Positions 45,778 through 55,413 are shown, numbered from the stretch's first letter. The stretch: DNA of 64,000 bases from Clostridiaceae bacterium (GCA_012840085.1 DUMB01000014.1:18340-82339); one strand, 5' to 3'. Program-made: numbers and translations. The notes: generated from the letters alone by a model not told the origin.

Positions 45778-46905
45778 ATGAATAACAGAGAAAGGTTAAA
45801 GGCTGTTTTAAATTATGAAAACTATGACAGAATGCCTGTAGTACATTTCGGCTTCTGGGAAGAAACCTTGCAGAAATGGTGCAATGAAGGCCATCTGAAA
45901 CCTGAGGAAATTACAGATGTATATGATGGAAGTCCCAATGAGGGATTATTATCACAAAAGTTAGGTTTTGACTTTAATTACTATACAACCTTTCAGGACA
46001 ACTCTGGATTTTCATCCCTGTTTCCGGCATTTGAGCCGGTTGTTCTTGAGGAATACCCTGATGGCAGCTATAAGACATTAAATGAGGATGGAGTAATTGT
46101 GATTATGAAGAAGGGCGTAGTATCCATTCCTTCAGAGGTAGGCCATTTGCTGGTAGACAGGAAGTCTTGGGAAGAGCATTATTTGCCACGCCTTCAATAT
46201 ACAGAGGACAGATTTAATGAGGAAGAAATCAGGCAGGTAGTTGAAAATTCCAAAACCAGGGAGGAGCCCCTTGGACTTTATTGCAAAAGTTTGTTTGGCC
46301 AGATAAGAAACTGGATGGGGATTGAAGGTATCAGCTATCTGTATGCAGATGATGAAGATTTATATGATGAGATAATAAGTACTGTGGGAGAGCTCTGTTA
46401 TAAAGTTACAGAGAGGGTACTCTCTTCAGGAGCGGTATTCGATTTTGGACATTTTTGGGAAGATATATGCTTCAAAAACGGTCCTCTTGTATCGCCGGTT
46501 GTCTTTGAAGAAAAAGTCGGCCCTTACTATAAGAAAATTACTGAGTTATTGAACAAATATGGAATCAATATAGTTTCTGTGGATTGTGACGGATATATAG
46601 ATGCTCTTATACCTGTCTGGTTAAACAACGGTGTAAATACTATGTTCCCTATTGAGGTAGGCACCTGGAATGCAAGTATTAAGCCCTGGCGTGAAAAATA
46701 TGGCAGGAAAATAAGAGGTGTAGGCGGAATGAATAAGGAAGTATTTGCAGAAGACTATTCAGCTGTGGATAAGGAGATCGAAAGGCTTAAGCCGCTGGTT
46801 GAGCTTGGCGGATTCATACCGTGTCCCGACCACAGGATACCACCGACTGCAAAATGGGAAAATGTTCAGTATTACTGTGATAGAATGCGCAGTGTGTTTG
46901 GTTAA
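45778..46905 (+). CDS. URO-D/MtaA-like family protein, second copy
   Basis: 375 residues with the URO-D superfamily start (NNRERLKAVLNYENYDRMPV) and core (SPVVFEEKVGPYYKKIT near residue 240; GVGGMNKEVFAED near residue 318; CPDHRIPPT near residue 355). The metal-motif region reads VSVDCDGYID where the 8602 protein has LHHSCGSVF, so the histidine is replaced by Asp while the Cys is kept. It follows the GH99-like gene and precedes permease pair C, so it is again embedded in sugar-uptake genes. Reaction unknown. A weakly conserved metal site suggests a chemistry different from MtaA. Confidence 0.78.
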   Translation: MNNRERLKAVLNYENYDRMPVVHFGFWEETLQKWCNEGHLKPEEITDVYDGSPNEGLLSQKLGFDFNYYTTFQDNSGFSSLFPAFEPVVLEEYPDGSYKTLNEDGVIVIMKKGVVSIPSEVGHLLVDRKSWEEHYLPRLQYTEDRFNEEEIRQVVENSKTREEPLGLYCKSLFGQIRNWMGIEGISYLYADDEDLYDEIISTVGELCYKVTERVLSSGAVFDFGHFWEDICFKNGPLVSPVVFEEKVGPYYKKITELLNKYGINIVSVDCDGYIDALIPVWLNNGVNTMFPIEVGTWNASIKPWREKYGRKIRGVGGMNKEVFAEDYSAVDKEIERLKPLVELGGFIPCPDHRIPPTAKWENVQYYCDRMRSVFG

Positions 46906-46926
46906 TAATAAATAGGTCCAAAATAT

Positions 46927-47010
46927 GCATGAATAGATTTGTATAAATTGTTTGAATCTGATTGAGGGCTGCAGTGGAAAAGATGTATCAAAAAGGATAC
47001 ATCTTTTCCA
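46927..47010 (+). terminator. Interspersed-repeat core (copy C) followed by a 15-bp perfect hairpin
   Basis: TTTGAATCTGATTGAGGGCT (near 46951-46970) matches the core of repeats A and B. Immediately after it TGGAAAAGATGTATC (46975-46989) pairs perfectly with 46996-47010. It probably ends the system B/URO-D operon. Confidence 0.65.
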
Positions 47011-47088
47011 TTGTAACTACCAGAGATATACACAAAAAGACCAAAGCAGAAATGAGCCGGAAGCAAATCCATATTCAGTATTATCAAA

Positions 47089-47156
47089 GTTAAAAAAGAG
47101 CGCATATATCATATTTTTATATCATACCTGATTACTTACCCGTATGTTAAGATAAT
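47089..47156 (+). promoter_or_regulatory. Promoter element of permease pair C, shared with the orphan binding-protein gene
   Basis: GTTAAAAAAGAGCGCA (47089-47104), 32 bases, then TACCCGTATGTTAAGATAAT (47137-47156) with GATAAT as likely -10 box. The same arrangement and exact spacing occur at 55042-55109 before the binding-protein gene at 55414. Confidence 0.6.
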
Positions 47157-47203
47157 TACGACGCGTTAAGTATTTTAGCGAAGGGTAGGTTATAGACAGA
47201 AAA

Positions 47204-48109
47204 ATGAAAAAAAAGGTCAATTATTTTGCTAAAAAACTAAGATCGCCATCTGCACTTAATATAATGTACATACCGGCATTAATTTTTTTCATTGTTTTTA
47301 TTTTTTATCCTTTTGTAAAAGGAATTAGAATCTCCTTCCTTGAGTGGAATGGTTACTCGCAAAACTCCCAATGGGTGGGATTGGAAAAATATAAAAATCT
47401 GTTTACAGACCCTGATTTCTATACAACAGTCAAGAATACCTTCATTTACGGGGTAGGGAGTACTTTGTTGCAAAATGTTATCGGTCTGGTGTTTGCATTG
47501 CTTCTTGATCAAAAGCTTAAGGGCAATGTGGTTGTGAGAACCGTTGTATACCTTCCCGTTATGATAAGCTCCATAATTATGGGATATATATGGTATTTCT
47601 TTTTCAAATACGATGGGGGTGCGGTTAACGATCTTATCAGCTTTATATCAGCAGATTATGAGCCCATAGACTGGCTGGCGTCTGGTGACCGCTCTGTTTG
47701 GATAATAACCTTTGTCAACACTCTTCAGTATCTTGGAATTGCTATGATGATATACATAGCTGGTTTACAAGGAATATCAAAAGAGTATTATGAAGCAGCC
47801 AGTATAGATGGAGCAAAGGGATTTTCCGTCTTTAAAAATATAACTCTGCCTCTCCTTATGCCATCTATAACAGTCAATATTATTGTAAACATAATTGGAG
47901 GATTAAAACTTTTTGATGTAATAATGGCTATGACTTCAGGTGGCCCCGGATATGCTTCCTCATCTATATCTACAATGATGTACCAGGTATACTTTGTAAG
48001 GATGGATGCAGGATATGCTGCTGCCATGGGTAATTTCATGTTCATGATGATTACAGTGATAAGTATGATTCTGCTGTTATATCTCCGCAAAAAGGAGGTG
48101 GAGTTGTGA
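47204..48109 (+). CDS. ABC transporter sugar permease, MalF-like (system C)
   Basis: 301 residues, six membrane helices, EAA loop [14 protein letters not shown] followed by [10 protein letters not shown] near residue 198, and [11 protein letters not shown] near residue 245. No binding-protein gene precedes it; the binding protein at 55414 is its likely partner because both genes share an upstream element. Its stop overlaps the next start. The ribosome site before ATG 47204 is weak. Confidence 0.92.
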   Translation: MKKKVNYFAKKLRSPSALNIMYIPALIFFIVFIFYPFVKGIRISFLEWNGYSQNSQWVGLEKYKNLFTDPDFYTTVKNTFIYGVGSTLLQNVIGLVFALLLDQKLKGNVVVRTVVYLPVMISSIIMGYIWYFFFKYDGGAVNDLISFISADYEPIDWLASGDRSVWIITFVNTLQYLGIAMMIYIAGLQGISKEYYEAASIDGAKGFSVFKNITLPLLMPSITVNIIVNIIGGLKLFDVIMAMTSGGPGYASSSISTMMYQVYFVRMDAGYAAAMGNFMFMMITVISMILLLYLRKKEVEL

Positions 48110-48918
48110 TGAAAAAGTTTTTCATGTATATTTCAATGTTCCTGATTACAATAATCTATCTGGTTCCATTTTATATCCTGTTGAATGTAGCATTTAAACC
48201 TACGACAGATACATCCTCCTTTTGGGTTCCTCCAAGGCAGCCTTACCTGGGTAATTTCATCAATGCATGGAACAATGCAAAGCTGGCAAAGGCTTTTCTT
48301 AATAATATTATAATTACCTTCTGTGTTGTTGCTGTTGTCATAATTATAGGTTCGTGTGCTGCATATCCGCTTTCGCGTTACAGAACGAAATTAAATAACA
48401 TAGTATATATGTTTTGTATTTCATGTATTGTGGTGCCGCCTCTTACAATACTGGTGCCATTGTACAAGCTTATTGTTGATACAACCGGAACGAGCACATA
48501 TTTGGGAATAATTTTGCCCCACATAGCATTCCAGCTGCCTATGGCTATATTCCTTTATACAGGCTTTATAGGTTCACTTTCCAAAGAGCTTGATGAAGCG
48601 GCTCTGATAGACGGTTGCAGCAGGTTTGCCATTTTCTATAGAATAATTCTGCCTTTGCTGAAGCCTATTACAGCAACCATAATAATATTCGTCGGAGTAA
48701 ATGTGTGGAATGATTATACATTTTCAGTATTCTTTCTTCAAAAGCCTTCCATGTATACCATAACAGTCGGGCTAAGCCAGTTCTTTTCCCAGTTTTCCAA
48801 TGAGATAAACTGGGTGGCGGCAGGCTGCTTGCTGGGAATGCTTCCGTTAACTACGCTTTATATGTTTATGCAGCAATATTTTGTAAAAGGTTTGACGGCA
48901 GGGGCAATAAAGGGCTGA
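48106..48918 (+). CDS. ABC transporter sugar permease, MalG-like (system C)
   Basis: 270 residues, six membrane helices, EAA loop [14 protein letters not shown] followed by RIILPLLKP near residue 165, and C-terminus [21 protein letters not shown] lies 7 bases before GTG 48106 and 10 before ATG 48109, so either may start; overlap with the previous stop indicates coupling. The AllA-like gene follows after 54 bases. Confidence 0.92.
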   Translation: MMKKFFMYISMFLITIIYLVPFYILLNVAFKPTTDTSSFWVPPRQPYLGNFINAWNNAKLAKAFLNNIIITFCVVAVVIIIGSCAAYPLSRYRTKLNNIVYMFCISCIVVPPLTILVPLYKLIVDTTGTSTYLGIILPHIAFQLPMAIFLYTGFIGSLSKELDEAALIDGCSRFAIFYRIILPLLKPITATIIIFVGVNVWNDYTFSVFFLQKPSMYTITVGLSQFFSQFSNEINWVAAGCLLGMLPLTTLYMFMQQYFVKGLTAGAIKG

Positions 48919-48972
48919 GTGCCTGTGTCCCGGTATCAGGGATTAAAATTGAAAGCGAAGGAGGAACAGGTT

Positions 48973-49395
48973 TTGAAAGCAAAGCCGATAAAAGTCATAC
49001 AAGCCGGCAACTTTGCCAAATATGGAAAAGTTATTGAACTGACCAGCAACCATCAAGATGGTTTTGATATAATCGTTACCAGTGAAAGCCCGGGGTGGAG
49101 AATTGCAGTTTATGAGGTACAGCGCAGGACAACCGGCTTCATGGAAAACCATCCAACTTCAAAAGAAAGCTTTGAACCACTGTATGGGACTGCACTGCTA
49201 ATACTTGCTGAAAATTCAAACCCGGAAGATTTTGAGGTTTTTCTCCTTGATAAGCCTGTATGCCTGAATGAAGGCATATGGCACCAGATCATTACACTTT
49301 CAGAAGTAGCTGCAGTAAAGATAACAGAGAACCTGGAAGTAAACTCGGAATTCTATTATTTTGAGAACGAACTTAATCCCATGATTTATTTCTGA
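48973..49395 (+). CDS. Ureidoglycolate lyase (AllA)-fold protein
   Basis: 140 residues. YGKVIELTSN near the start, WRIAVYEVQRR near residue 42, FEPLYGTALLILAEN near residue 70 and NEGIWHQIITLSE near residue 105 resemble the cupin-like AllA family (HPxxSQ and WHH-type positions partly kept: HPTSKESF, WHQ). True AllA works in purine catabolism, but no such genes occur here. Between permeases and an alpha-galactosidase a sugar-related isomerase or lyase role is more likely, as for other cupin-like sugar enzymes (inference). TTG 48973 is chosen because AAGGAGG lies 8 bases upstream. Confidence 0.72.
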   Translation: MKAKPIKVIQAGNFAKYGKVIELTSNHQDGFDIIVTSESPGWRIAVYEVQRRTTGFMENHPTSKESFEPLYGTALLILAENSNPEDFEVFLLDKPVCLNEGIWHQIITLSEVAAVKITENLEVNSEFYYFENELNPMIYF

Positions 49396-49491
49396 GATTC
49401 AACTTGCGGAACATAATTTGATCCAGCTTGCAGAACAAAATTTTTATGGATTAAACCTTTCTAAAAATTGTTTATAGAAGGAGGAATTACA

Positions 49492-51657
49492 TTGAACAAT
49501 GAGAATTTTCATCCAGTATTGCATGAGCCTCCTTTAGCTCACGCTCTTCACAAATGGGACGAAAACTCCAGGTGCCTGACATATGAATATAATGGACGGA
49601 ACATTATTACTGTATACATTCCTGAAGGTGATGATATTGGCTTCAGGCATGGTTCGGACGGAAATCTCCAGAGTCTGCCTTTAACTCAGCAGATATACAT
49701 CATGGTTGAAAAAGCAGTGACTGCAAAGGTAACCATATCCTTAAGCAGTGAATCCGTGAATATGAAACCATTCCGCGCAGGTCATGAGCAGGCCATTCTT
49801 GGCCAGCTGGGACGTCCTTTAATATATGGTGTTAATGGTATGTATGATATTCTTCAGGACCTTTTCATAGATTGGCACGGTTGCAAGTGGAAATGGACTT
49901 CCGGTAGCATTTGCCGGAATCCGGATGGAACAACGAGTGTTGAAATGGAAGTTGAGCTTGGACCTAAACCATGGTTTATCAATCTTAGGATGCATTATTA
50001 CAGGATGCACCTTGGTTATTCCTATCACAAGTCATGGGAATGGCGCCCTGATCCCAAACCGATTGCAGGATGGTGCTCATGGGAAGCTTTCAGGCGTGAT
50101 GTCAACCAGGATAATATTGATGAAGTATCGAAGTTTTTTTCAGAAACACTTAAAGACTATGGTTTTGAGTATGTACAAGTGGATGACGGATATCAAAACA
50201 TGCCTATTCCTGTGAATGCGAAAGGTTCGCTGGCAGAGGGGTGGCTATGCACAAACAGCCAATTTCCGTATGGGCACAGGGGGATAATTGACAGTGTAGA
50301 GAAAAACGGACTTAAGCCCGGCATTTGGACAAATGCCAATATCACTAATCCGGACTTTGCTGAAGAACATGGCAATCATTTAATAAAAGACAGAGACGGG
50401 AAAAATATGCTTGGAGAATGGATTGATTACCTTTTGGATTGTTCCGATGAAGCGCTGGATGAGCATGTAGCTCCATATTACAGAGGGTTGAAGGAAATGG
50501 GCTATTCATATTTCAAAACCGATGCCATTCGGCATTTGCTTTATGATGGACTGCATGAAGCTGTAAGACAGGGCTGTATGACTAATTCTGAAGCTGAGAA
50601 GAGGTTCCGTGCGTTCATGGAATGCGCACGAAGAAGTATCGGAAATGATGCATATTTCCTTGCATCCTGGGGTGTGCTTTCTGAAGTTATAGGAACTGTT
50701 GATGCCTGCCGAATTGCCATGGATGCCAATCCTACATGGGCAGGAATACGGATGCAGCTTGTGGAAACAGCAAGATGGTTTCATGTTCAAAGGATACTGT
50801 TCACCATAGATCCGGACCATATATGTTCCAGAGCGAAAGTGGAATGGGTGAGAAGTGTATGTTCACTCACATCCCTCAGTGGAGGGCTTTATACGCTGAG
50901 CGATTCCATAGAATACTATGATGATGAACGGCTGGAGATTATTAAAAGGACTTTGCCCCCGCTTGAGTGCACTGCTGCAGAAACGGGTCCGCTGGACCTT
51001 AGTTTTCCTGCATTTACCTGGACTAAGCTGCACGGATTTGCAGTACCAAGGGAGAACCCGGTCAAAGCTGAGGATGTCTCTGATTATGATGCTATAAATA
51101 TGGCTGGTGTATATCCCACTATGCATGACAATCATCCTTTTTCCTCCCTGTGGGCATTTCATTTTGATAAAGGCTTCAGAAAATGGTGTATTGCTGCCAG
51201 ATTTGCAACGGTTCCACTGCGTGCTTCATCTGTGAACCTTGAAGATCTGGGATTGAAGCCAGATGGGGAGTACGCTGTCTTTGATTTCTGGGAACAGGAA
51301 TACCTGGGACGGGTTAGAGGAGAATTGGCATGTAAAGAGCTGAAACTGGGCCAATGCCAGATATTATCGCTGACTGCTGTAAAGGAATATCCACAGTTTA
51401 TTGCATCAAGCCGCCATGTAAGTATGGATGCTGTAAGTGTATTAAACCAAAAAATCGAGAAGGGTTTACTGAAGCTTGAAATATCAGGAGTAGCGGGTGA
51501 TAGTGTATCTTATTGGTTTCATGTTCCTGAGAGTATCAGTAATGTTGATTTGAGAGCGGATAATGCTGAGGTAAGCTGGTCCCGCAACGGTGAAGTAGTT
51601 AAAGCAGACATTCATTTTAAAAATACACATACTGATATTATTTTGCTGTACAATTAG
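49492..51657 (+). CDS. Alpha-galactosidase-like glycoside hydrolase, family 36 type
   Basis: 721 residues without signal peptide. An N-terminal beta domain precedes a TIM barrel with AGWCSWEAFRRDV (near residue 190), VQVDDGYQNM (near 230), YFKTDAIRH with the likely nucleophile Asp344, and VDACRIAMDANPTW with a likely acid/base aspartate in the segment at residues 404-411. A C-terminal beta domain follows. This fits the GH36/melibiase clan GH-D; alpha-galactosidase or a related alpha-GalNAc/raffinose-type activity is expected. The start is TTG 49492, set by AAGGAGGA 6-7 bases upstream; no in-frame ATG is near. It lies in the system C operon. Confidence 0.85.
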   Translation: MNNENFHPVLHEPPLAHALHKWDENSRCLTYEYNGRNIITVYIPEGDDIGFRHGSDGNLQSLPLTQQIYIMVEKAVTAKVTISLSSESVNMKPFRAGHEQAILGQLGRPLIYGVNGMYDILQDLFIDWHGCKWKWTSGSICRNPDGTTSVEMEVELGPKPWFINLRMHYYRMHLGYSYHKSWEWRPDPKPIAGWCSWEAFRRDVNQDNIDEVSKFFSETLKDYGFEYVQVDDGYQNMPIPVNAKGSLAEGWLCTNSQFPYGHRGIIDSVEKNGLKPGIWTNANITNPDFAEEHGNHLIKDRDGKNMLGEWIDYLLDCSDEALDEHVAPYYRGLKEMGYSYFKTDAIRHLLYDGLHEAVRQGCMTNSEAEKRFRAFMECARRSIGNDAYFLASWGVLSEVIGTVDACRIAMDANPTWAGIRMQLVETARWFHVQRILFTIDPDHICSRAKVEWVRSVCSLTSLSGGLYTLSDSIEYYDDERLEIIKRTLPPLECTAAETGPLDLSFPAFTWTKLHGFAVPRENPVKAEDVSDYDAINMAGVYPTMHDNHPFSSLWAFHFDKGFRKWCIAARFATVPLRASSVNLEDLGLKPDGEYAVFDFWEQEYLGRVRGELACKELKLGQCQILSLTAVKEYPQFIASSRHVSMDAVSVLNQKIEKGLLKLEISGVAGDSVSYWFHVPESISNVDLRADNAEVSWSRNGEVVKADIHFKNTHTDIILLYN

Positions 51658-51682
51658 GAGGGAATTTGTAATGTCTGTATTA

Positions 51683-51710
51683 TTGACGTAGATTACAATT
51701 GTGGTATAAT
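51683..51710 (+). promoter_or_regulatory. Sigma-A promoter for the second YesM/YesN operon
   Basis: TTGACG (51683-51688), a 16-base spacer and TATAAT (51705-51710), about 100 bases before ATG 51814. Confidence 0.75.
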
Positions 51711-51813
51711 CTATAGATGTTTACATAAAACTTACAAATTAGCACGACTTTTTCACGGTGGAAGATAAAAAAGGTCTTAAAAATTATAATTGGCATAGAG
51801 CCAGGTGATTTGT

Positions 51814-53553
51814 ATGAAGCTGGCATACACTCTGCGTTTTAGACTTTTATTGATATACTTCCTTACAATTATTGTACCTGCAATAATTGTCCTTTTTACA
51901 ATGCCTGTTTATTATCAGGGTCTGATATCAAAGGAGGTGGAGACACTTACCAATAGTGTCATGTCTGCCCTTACCAAGACTATTGATACTTATCTGGACG
52001 ATCTAGAAAGGCTGACCATTACTCCTTACTACAACGAAGCATTTATGGACTCTCTTGAGCTGATAAACAGCGATGAGTATGATAATTTAGATTATTATTC
52101 AAAATTTATAACTGAACATGAACTCATAAATAACCTTAATTATTACATACAAATAACGAGAAGGGATATCCTGGGAGCAGTAATTGTCACAAGCAACGGA
52201 AAATTCTTCTGTGTTACAAAAAAACAGGGCTTTACAACTATGCCTGAAGGCTATAATTATAAAGAGGAGAACTGGTATAAACAGGCTGTGGCTGCTGACG
52301 GAACCGCTGTAATTATCAACAGCCACCCACAGAACTACTTGTCTGAAGGAGCTGATAACAAGGTTTTTTCTGTTGCGCGGCTTATTAAGGAGCCCAACTC
52401 GAAAAAACGGTTGGCCGTGCTTTTGGCAGATGCCGATACGGTTGTTCTGGAAAATGTCCTTTCAGATGTTGACTTTGACATAAGTTCCACCGTAGCCATA
52501 TTTGATAATGAAAGCAATCTCATATATTCAAATAAGGTAATATCTGAATCAGTGATACAACAGATAAAAAACGGTGAGAAGTATGTAAATGATTCTGATG
52601 ATACTTTTACTGTGGTTTCAAGGCTTGTGCCAAAATCAAACTGGAAGCTTGCAGTCATATTATCCAATAGCAGCCTGAACTCGAAACTCAGGCTGGTTAA
52701 GATGGTAAGCATATTATTTACTTCCAGTCTGATAATAATTGCACTTACACTCTTTACTATATTTTCAAGTTTCATAACCAAGCCTTTTAAGAAAATGATT
52801 TCAGTGATGCAAAAAGTTGAAATGGGCGATTTGTCGGTGCGGTATTTAAATGAAGGTAAAGATGAAATATCCCAGGTAGGCAATGCTTTGAATAATATGA
52901 TTATCAAACTGGAAGAAACCATAGAGAAAGTTTATAAGTCGGAAATCAACAAGAAAAATGCAGAGTTCTTGGCATTACAGGCACAAATCAACCCGCACTT
53001 TTTATATAACATTTTGAACAACTTTATCAGCCTGAACAGAATAGGAGCAAAAGAGAAGCTGGAGAAATCCATTATTTCGCTCACCACACTTATGAGGTAT
53101 ACAATAAGTAATGCAGACTACACTACAATTTCAAAAGAGTTCCACTTTTTAGAGCAGTATTGTGAGCTGCAAAAGCTGAGGTTTAGCGAACGTCTTGATT
53201 ATTATCTGTATTATGACAACCGGATAGCAGAGTATAGAATTCCCAAGCTGTTACTGCAGCCTCTGGTTGAGAACGCGGTAATACATGGGATAGAACCTCT
53301 TGACAGGAAAGGTAAAGTCAGTGTATCTGCAGTTATCAAAGAATATTCCGGGCAACGCTTTGTGGAAATTTCGGTTACTGACGACGGCTGTGGCTTTGAT
53401 ATCAGTTTGAAAACTCAGAAAAGTATTGGAATTGCCAATGTGGAAGAAAGACTTAAAATAGCCTTCCCGGACTCTGCTATGAAAATAGAAAGCGAAATTG
53501 GAAAGGGAACGGAAATAATAATCAACATTCTGGAAAAGGATATGGTGGTATGA
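51814..53553 (+). CDS. YesM-type sensor histidine kinase (second pair)
   Basis: 579 residues: membrane helix near residues 8-30 (LLLIYFLTIIVPAIIVLFTM), an extracellular sensor region of about 240 residues, a second helix near residue 300, HAMP (MQKVEMGDLSVRYL), then a kinase domain with the phospho-acceptor in LQAQINPHFLYNILNN, N box (PLVENAVIHGIE) and G box (DDGCGFD). AGGTGA lies 5 bases before ATG 51814. The last bases overlap the regulator gene (ATGA). The pair sits between the system C enzymes and the orphan binding protein, both plausible targets. Confidence 0.92.
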   Translation: MKLAYTLRFRLLLIYFLTIIVPAIIVLFTMPVYYQGLISKEVETLTNSVMSALTKTIDTYLDDLERLTITPYYNEAFMDSLELINSDEYDNLDYYSKFITEHELINNLNYYIQITRRDILGAVIVTSNGKFFCVTKKQGFTTMPEGYNYKEENWYKQAVAADGTAVIINSHPQNYLSEGADNKVFSVARLIKEPNSKKRLAVLLADADTVVLENVLSDVDFDISSTVAIFDNESNLIYSNKVISESVIQQIKNGEKYVNDSDDTFTVVSRLVPKSNWKLAVILSNSSLNSKLRLVKMVSILFTSSLIIIALTLFTIFSSFITKPFKKMISVMQKVEMGDLSVRYLNEGKDEISQVGNALNNMIIKLEETIEKVYKSEINKKNAEFLALQAQINPHFLYNILNNFISLNRIGAKEKLEKSIISLTTLMRYTISNADYTTISKEFHFLEQYCELQKLRFSERLDYYLYYDNRIAEYRIPKLLLQPLVENAVIHGIEPLDRKGKVSVSAVIKEYSGQRFVEISVTDDGCGFDISLKTQKSIGIANVEERLKIAFPDSAMKIESEIGKGTEIIINILEKDMVV

Positions 53554-55046
53554 GGGTATTAGTTGCTGATGATGAATCCTTAATAAGAGATGGCTTAAAG
53601 AGTATGCTCAATGAGCTGGAAATTCCGGTTGAAGTAATTGGAGAAGCAGCAAACGGCAGGGAGATGGTGCAGCTTGTTAAAGAGTTAAAGCCGGAGCTTG
53701 TCTTTGTAGATATCAGGATGCCTGTCATAAACGGCCTTGACGCGATTGAGGAATGCAAAAAGTTTGTACCTGATACATATTGGGTGGTGCTTACAGGTTT
53801 TTCAGAATTCGAATTTGCAAGGACGGCAATAAATTTAGGGGTCTCATATTATCTCATGAAACCTGTAAGTGTTGAAGAGCTGGACAAAACAGTACGTGAC
53901 ATTTCCCAAAAGCTTAAGGAAAAAGCACTTATAAGCAATAAGAAATTTGAAAGTGAATTGTCATTACTGTGCCATGACATTGTATTAAATGAAGAGCTTG
54001 ATACGTGTTACGGGAATCTCTTGCCCTCATACAGGTGCGCAACCCTGGTGATTGACAGTCATTTGAAGGAAAAGTCCAAAGCAAAGCGGCAAGTGGGGTT
54101 TTTTAATATGATACGTTCACTTATTGAAAAATCCATTGACAGTATTATGAAAGTAGCCTTTTTTTCGTTGCCAAACGGAGATATTGCAATTGTAATTTCA
54201 TTGGAGGGTTCACATGAAGGACGTATAAGCAGACAGGCTGACAGGTTTTTATCCGGCCTGGCCGATATTCTTAAAACTGCGAACGATGATGATTTTGCAG
54301 CAAGCATTTTATTGTCTGAAGTATGCCATTCATATGAAACGGTGAGAAAAAGTCTGAACCAATTACAAAACCTTTCAACAATAAGGCCAATAATTGGCAT
54401 TGGAAGAATTGTACCGGTAAACATGCTTAAAAAGGCTTTTGAGAAATCAAGTTCAGAACTTTTGGAAGTATGCAACACCTTGATAAAGATTGCGGATGCT
54501 TTCAAGAACAGGGAGTATTTTCATTACATGAAAATGGTTGATGCCCTTGAAAAGCGGTTGCAGCAGGTAATTCTCCCTGATAATAAAGTGAAACAGAATA
54601 TTGCCGGTTTTCTTTCCGTCTCAATGAAATTAAGCATAAGAGCAGATTATAATGCAGCCATGCTTGTCAGGAGTCTTCGCTCCTACGGTGAGAGTGTCCT
54701 TTCGGAGGGCGTGGATGAGGACCGTGTAAATATACTTATCAACAGGGTCATTGACTATATTGAGCAAAATTATATGAATGACATTGGTTTGGCAGAAATA
54801 GCGGAAATTCTTGATGTGACACCAAATTATCTTAGTTCGTTATTCCACAAGAACATGGGAATTACTTTTATCAAATATCTTACAAAAATTAGAATGATAA
54901 AGGCAAAAGAACTCCTTGTAAGTTCCTCTCTTCAGGTGCAGCAGGTGTCGGAACAGGTAGGCTATTACAGCACACGGCATTTCACTAAACTGTTCAAGGA
55001 ATACTATGGATACTATCCTTCAGATTGCAGAAAGGCACAATGTTAA
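53550..55046 (+). CDS. YesN-type response regulator (second pair)
   Basis: 498 residues: receiver domain (VLVADDES, phospho-acceptor Asp54 in FVDIRMPVING, Lys in YLMKPVS near residue 105), a long middle domain, and an AraC-type double helix-turn-helix at the C-terminus (DIGLAEIAEILDVTPNYLSS, FKEYYGYYPSDCRK). Start overlaps the sensor-kinase stop. The putative regulatory element shared by the permease pair C and binding-protein promoters begins in its last codons, so this regulator is the prime candidate to bind it (inference). Confidence 0.92.
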   Translation: MRVLVADDESLIRDGLKSMLNELEIPVEVIGEAANGREMVQLVKELKPELVFVDIRMPVINGLDAIEECKKFVPDTYWVVLTGFSEFEFARTAINLGVSYYLMKPVSVEELDKTVRDISQKLKEKALISNKKFESELSLLCHDIVLNEELDTCYGNLLPSYRCATLVIDSHLKEKSKAKRQVGFFNMIRSLIEKSIDSIMKVAFFSLPNGDIAIVISLEGSHEGRISRQADRFLSGLADILKTANDDDFAASILLSEVCHSYETVRKSLNQLQNLSTIRPIIGIGRIVPVNMLKKAFEKSSSELLEVCNTLIKIADAFKNREYFHYMKMVDALEKRLQQVILPDNKVKQNIAGFLSVSMKLSIRADYNAAMLVRSLRSYGESVLSEGVDEDRVNILINRVIDYIEQNYMNDIGLAEIAEILDVTPNYLSSLFHKNMGITFIKYLTKIRMIKAKELLVSSSLQVQQVSEQVGYYSTRHFTKLFKEYYGYYPSDCRKAQC

Positions 55047-55109
55047 AAAAGAGCGCACTCATTATAGCTTTGTGACATATTCGAGAAATTACCGTTATGA
55101 TATTATATC
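55042..55109 (+). promoter_or_regulatory. Promoter element of the orphan binding-protein gene, shared with permease pair C
   Basis: GTTAAAAAAGAGCGCA (55042-55057), 32 bases, then TACCGTTATGATATTATATC (55090-55109) with a TATTAT-type -10 box. It matches 47089-47156 in sequence and spacing and overlaps the preceding stop codon. Confidence 0.6.
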
Positions 55110-55413
55110 AGTGTAAAGGAAGGATATATAACAAAGTATCTAGTAGCCAATACTGTGTAAATGTTCAAGATAATTTAGCTTCTTTACTTAGTTTATTGAC
55201 CATTCAGATATATCAATGAACTGTAGCTTGATGAGTGGTGAACCTGCATGCATGTGCTTGACGCGCGGAGCATGTTTGCTGCAGTGTTGACTTTTTTGCC
55301 TGGCTATTTTTCAAATTTGGTCAATGCTAAAAAACTTTCTGCAACCGGTTTGTGCGCTGAATTATCTTGGCGAATCAATTCTTAATATTCTTAATAAAAA
55401 AAGGAGGAGTACT
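55110..55413 (+). other. Long leader of the system C binding-protein gene
   Basis: About 300 bases without a supported gene separate the putative promoter from AAGGAGGAG before ATG 55414. The stretch contains G+C-richer, self-complementary sequence (TGCATGCATGTG...GAGCATG near 55246-55274) and CTGCAACCGGTTTG (55340-55353), which loosely resembles a LacI-type operator. No riboswitch class was recognised. Confidence 0.35.

Noticed and set aside
52335..52922. Minus-strand frame of 195 codons
   Set aside because: Antisense to a clear histidine kinase with conserved motifs; no start signal.
55340..55353. CTGCAACCGGTTTG as a catabolite-response element
   Set aside because: It matches only part of the cre consensus and lacks the conserved 3' end; kept only as a loose LacI-like operator note.
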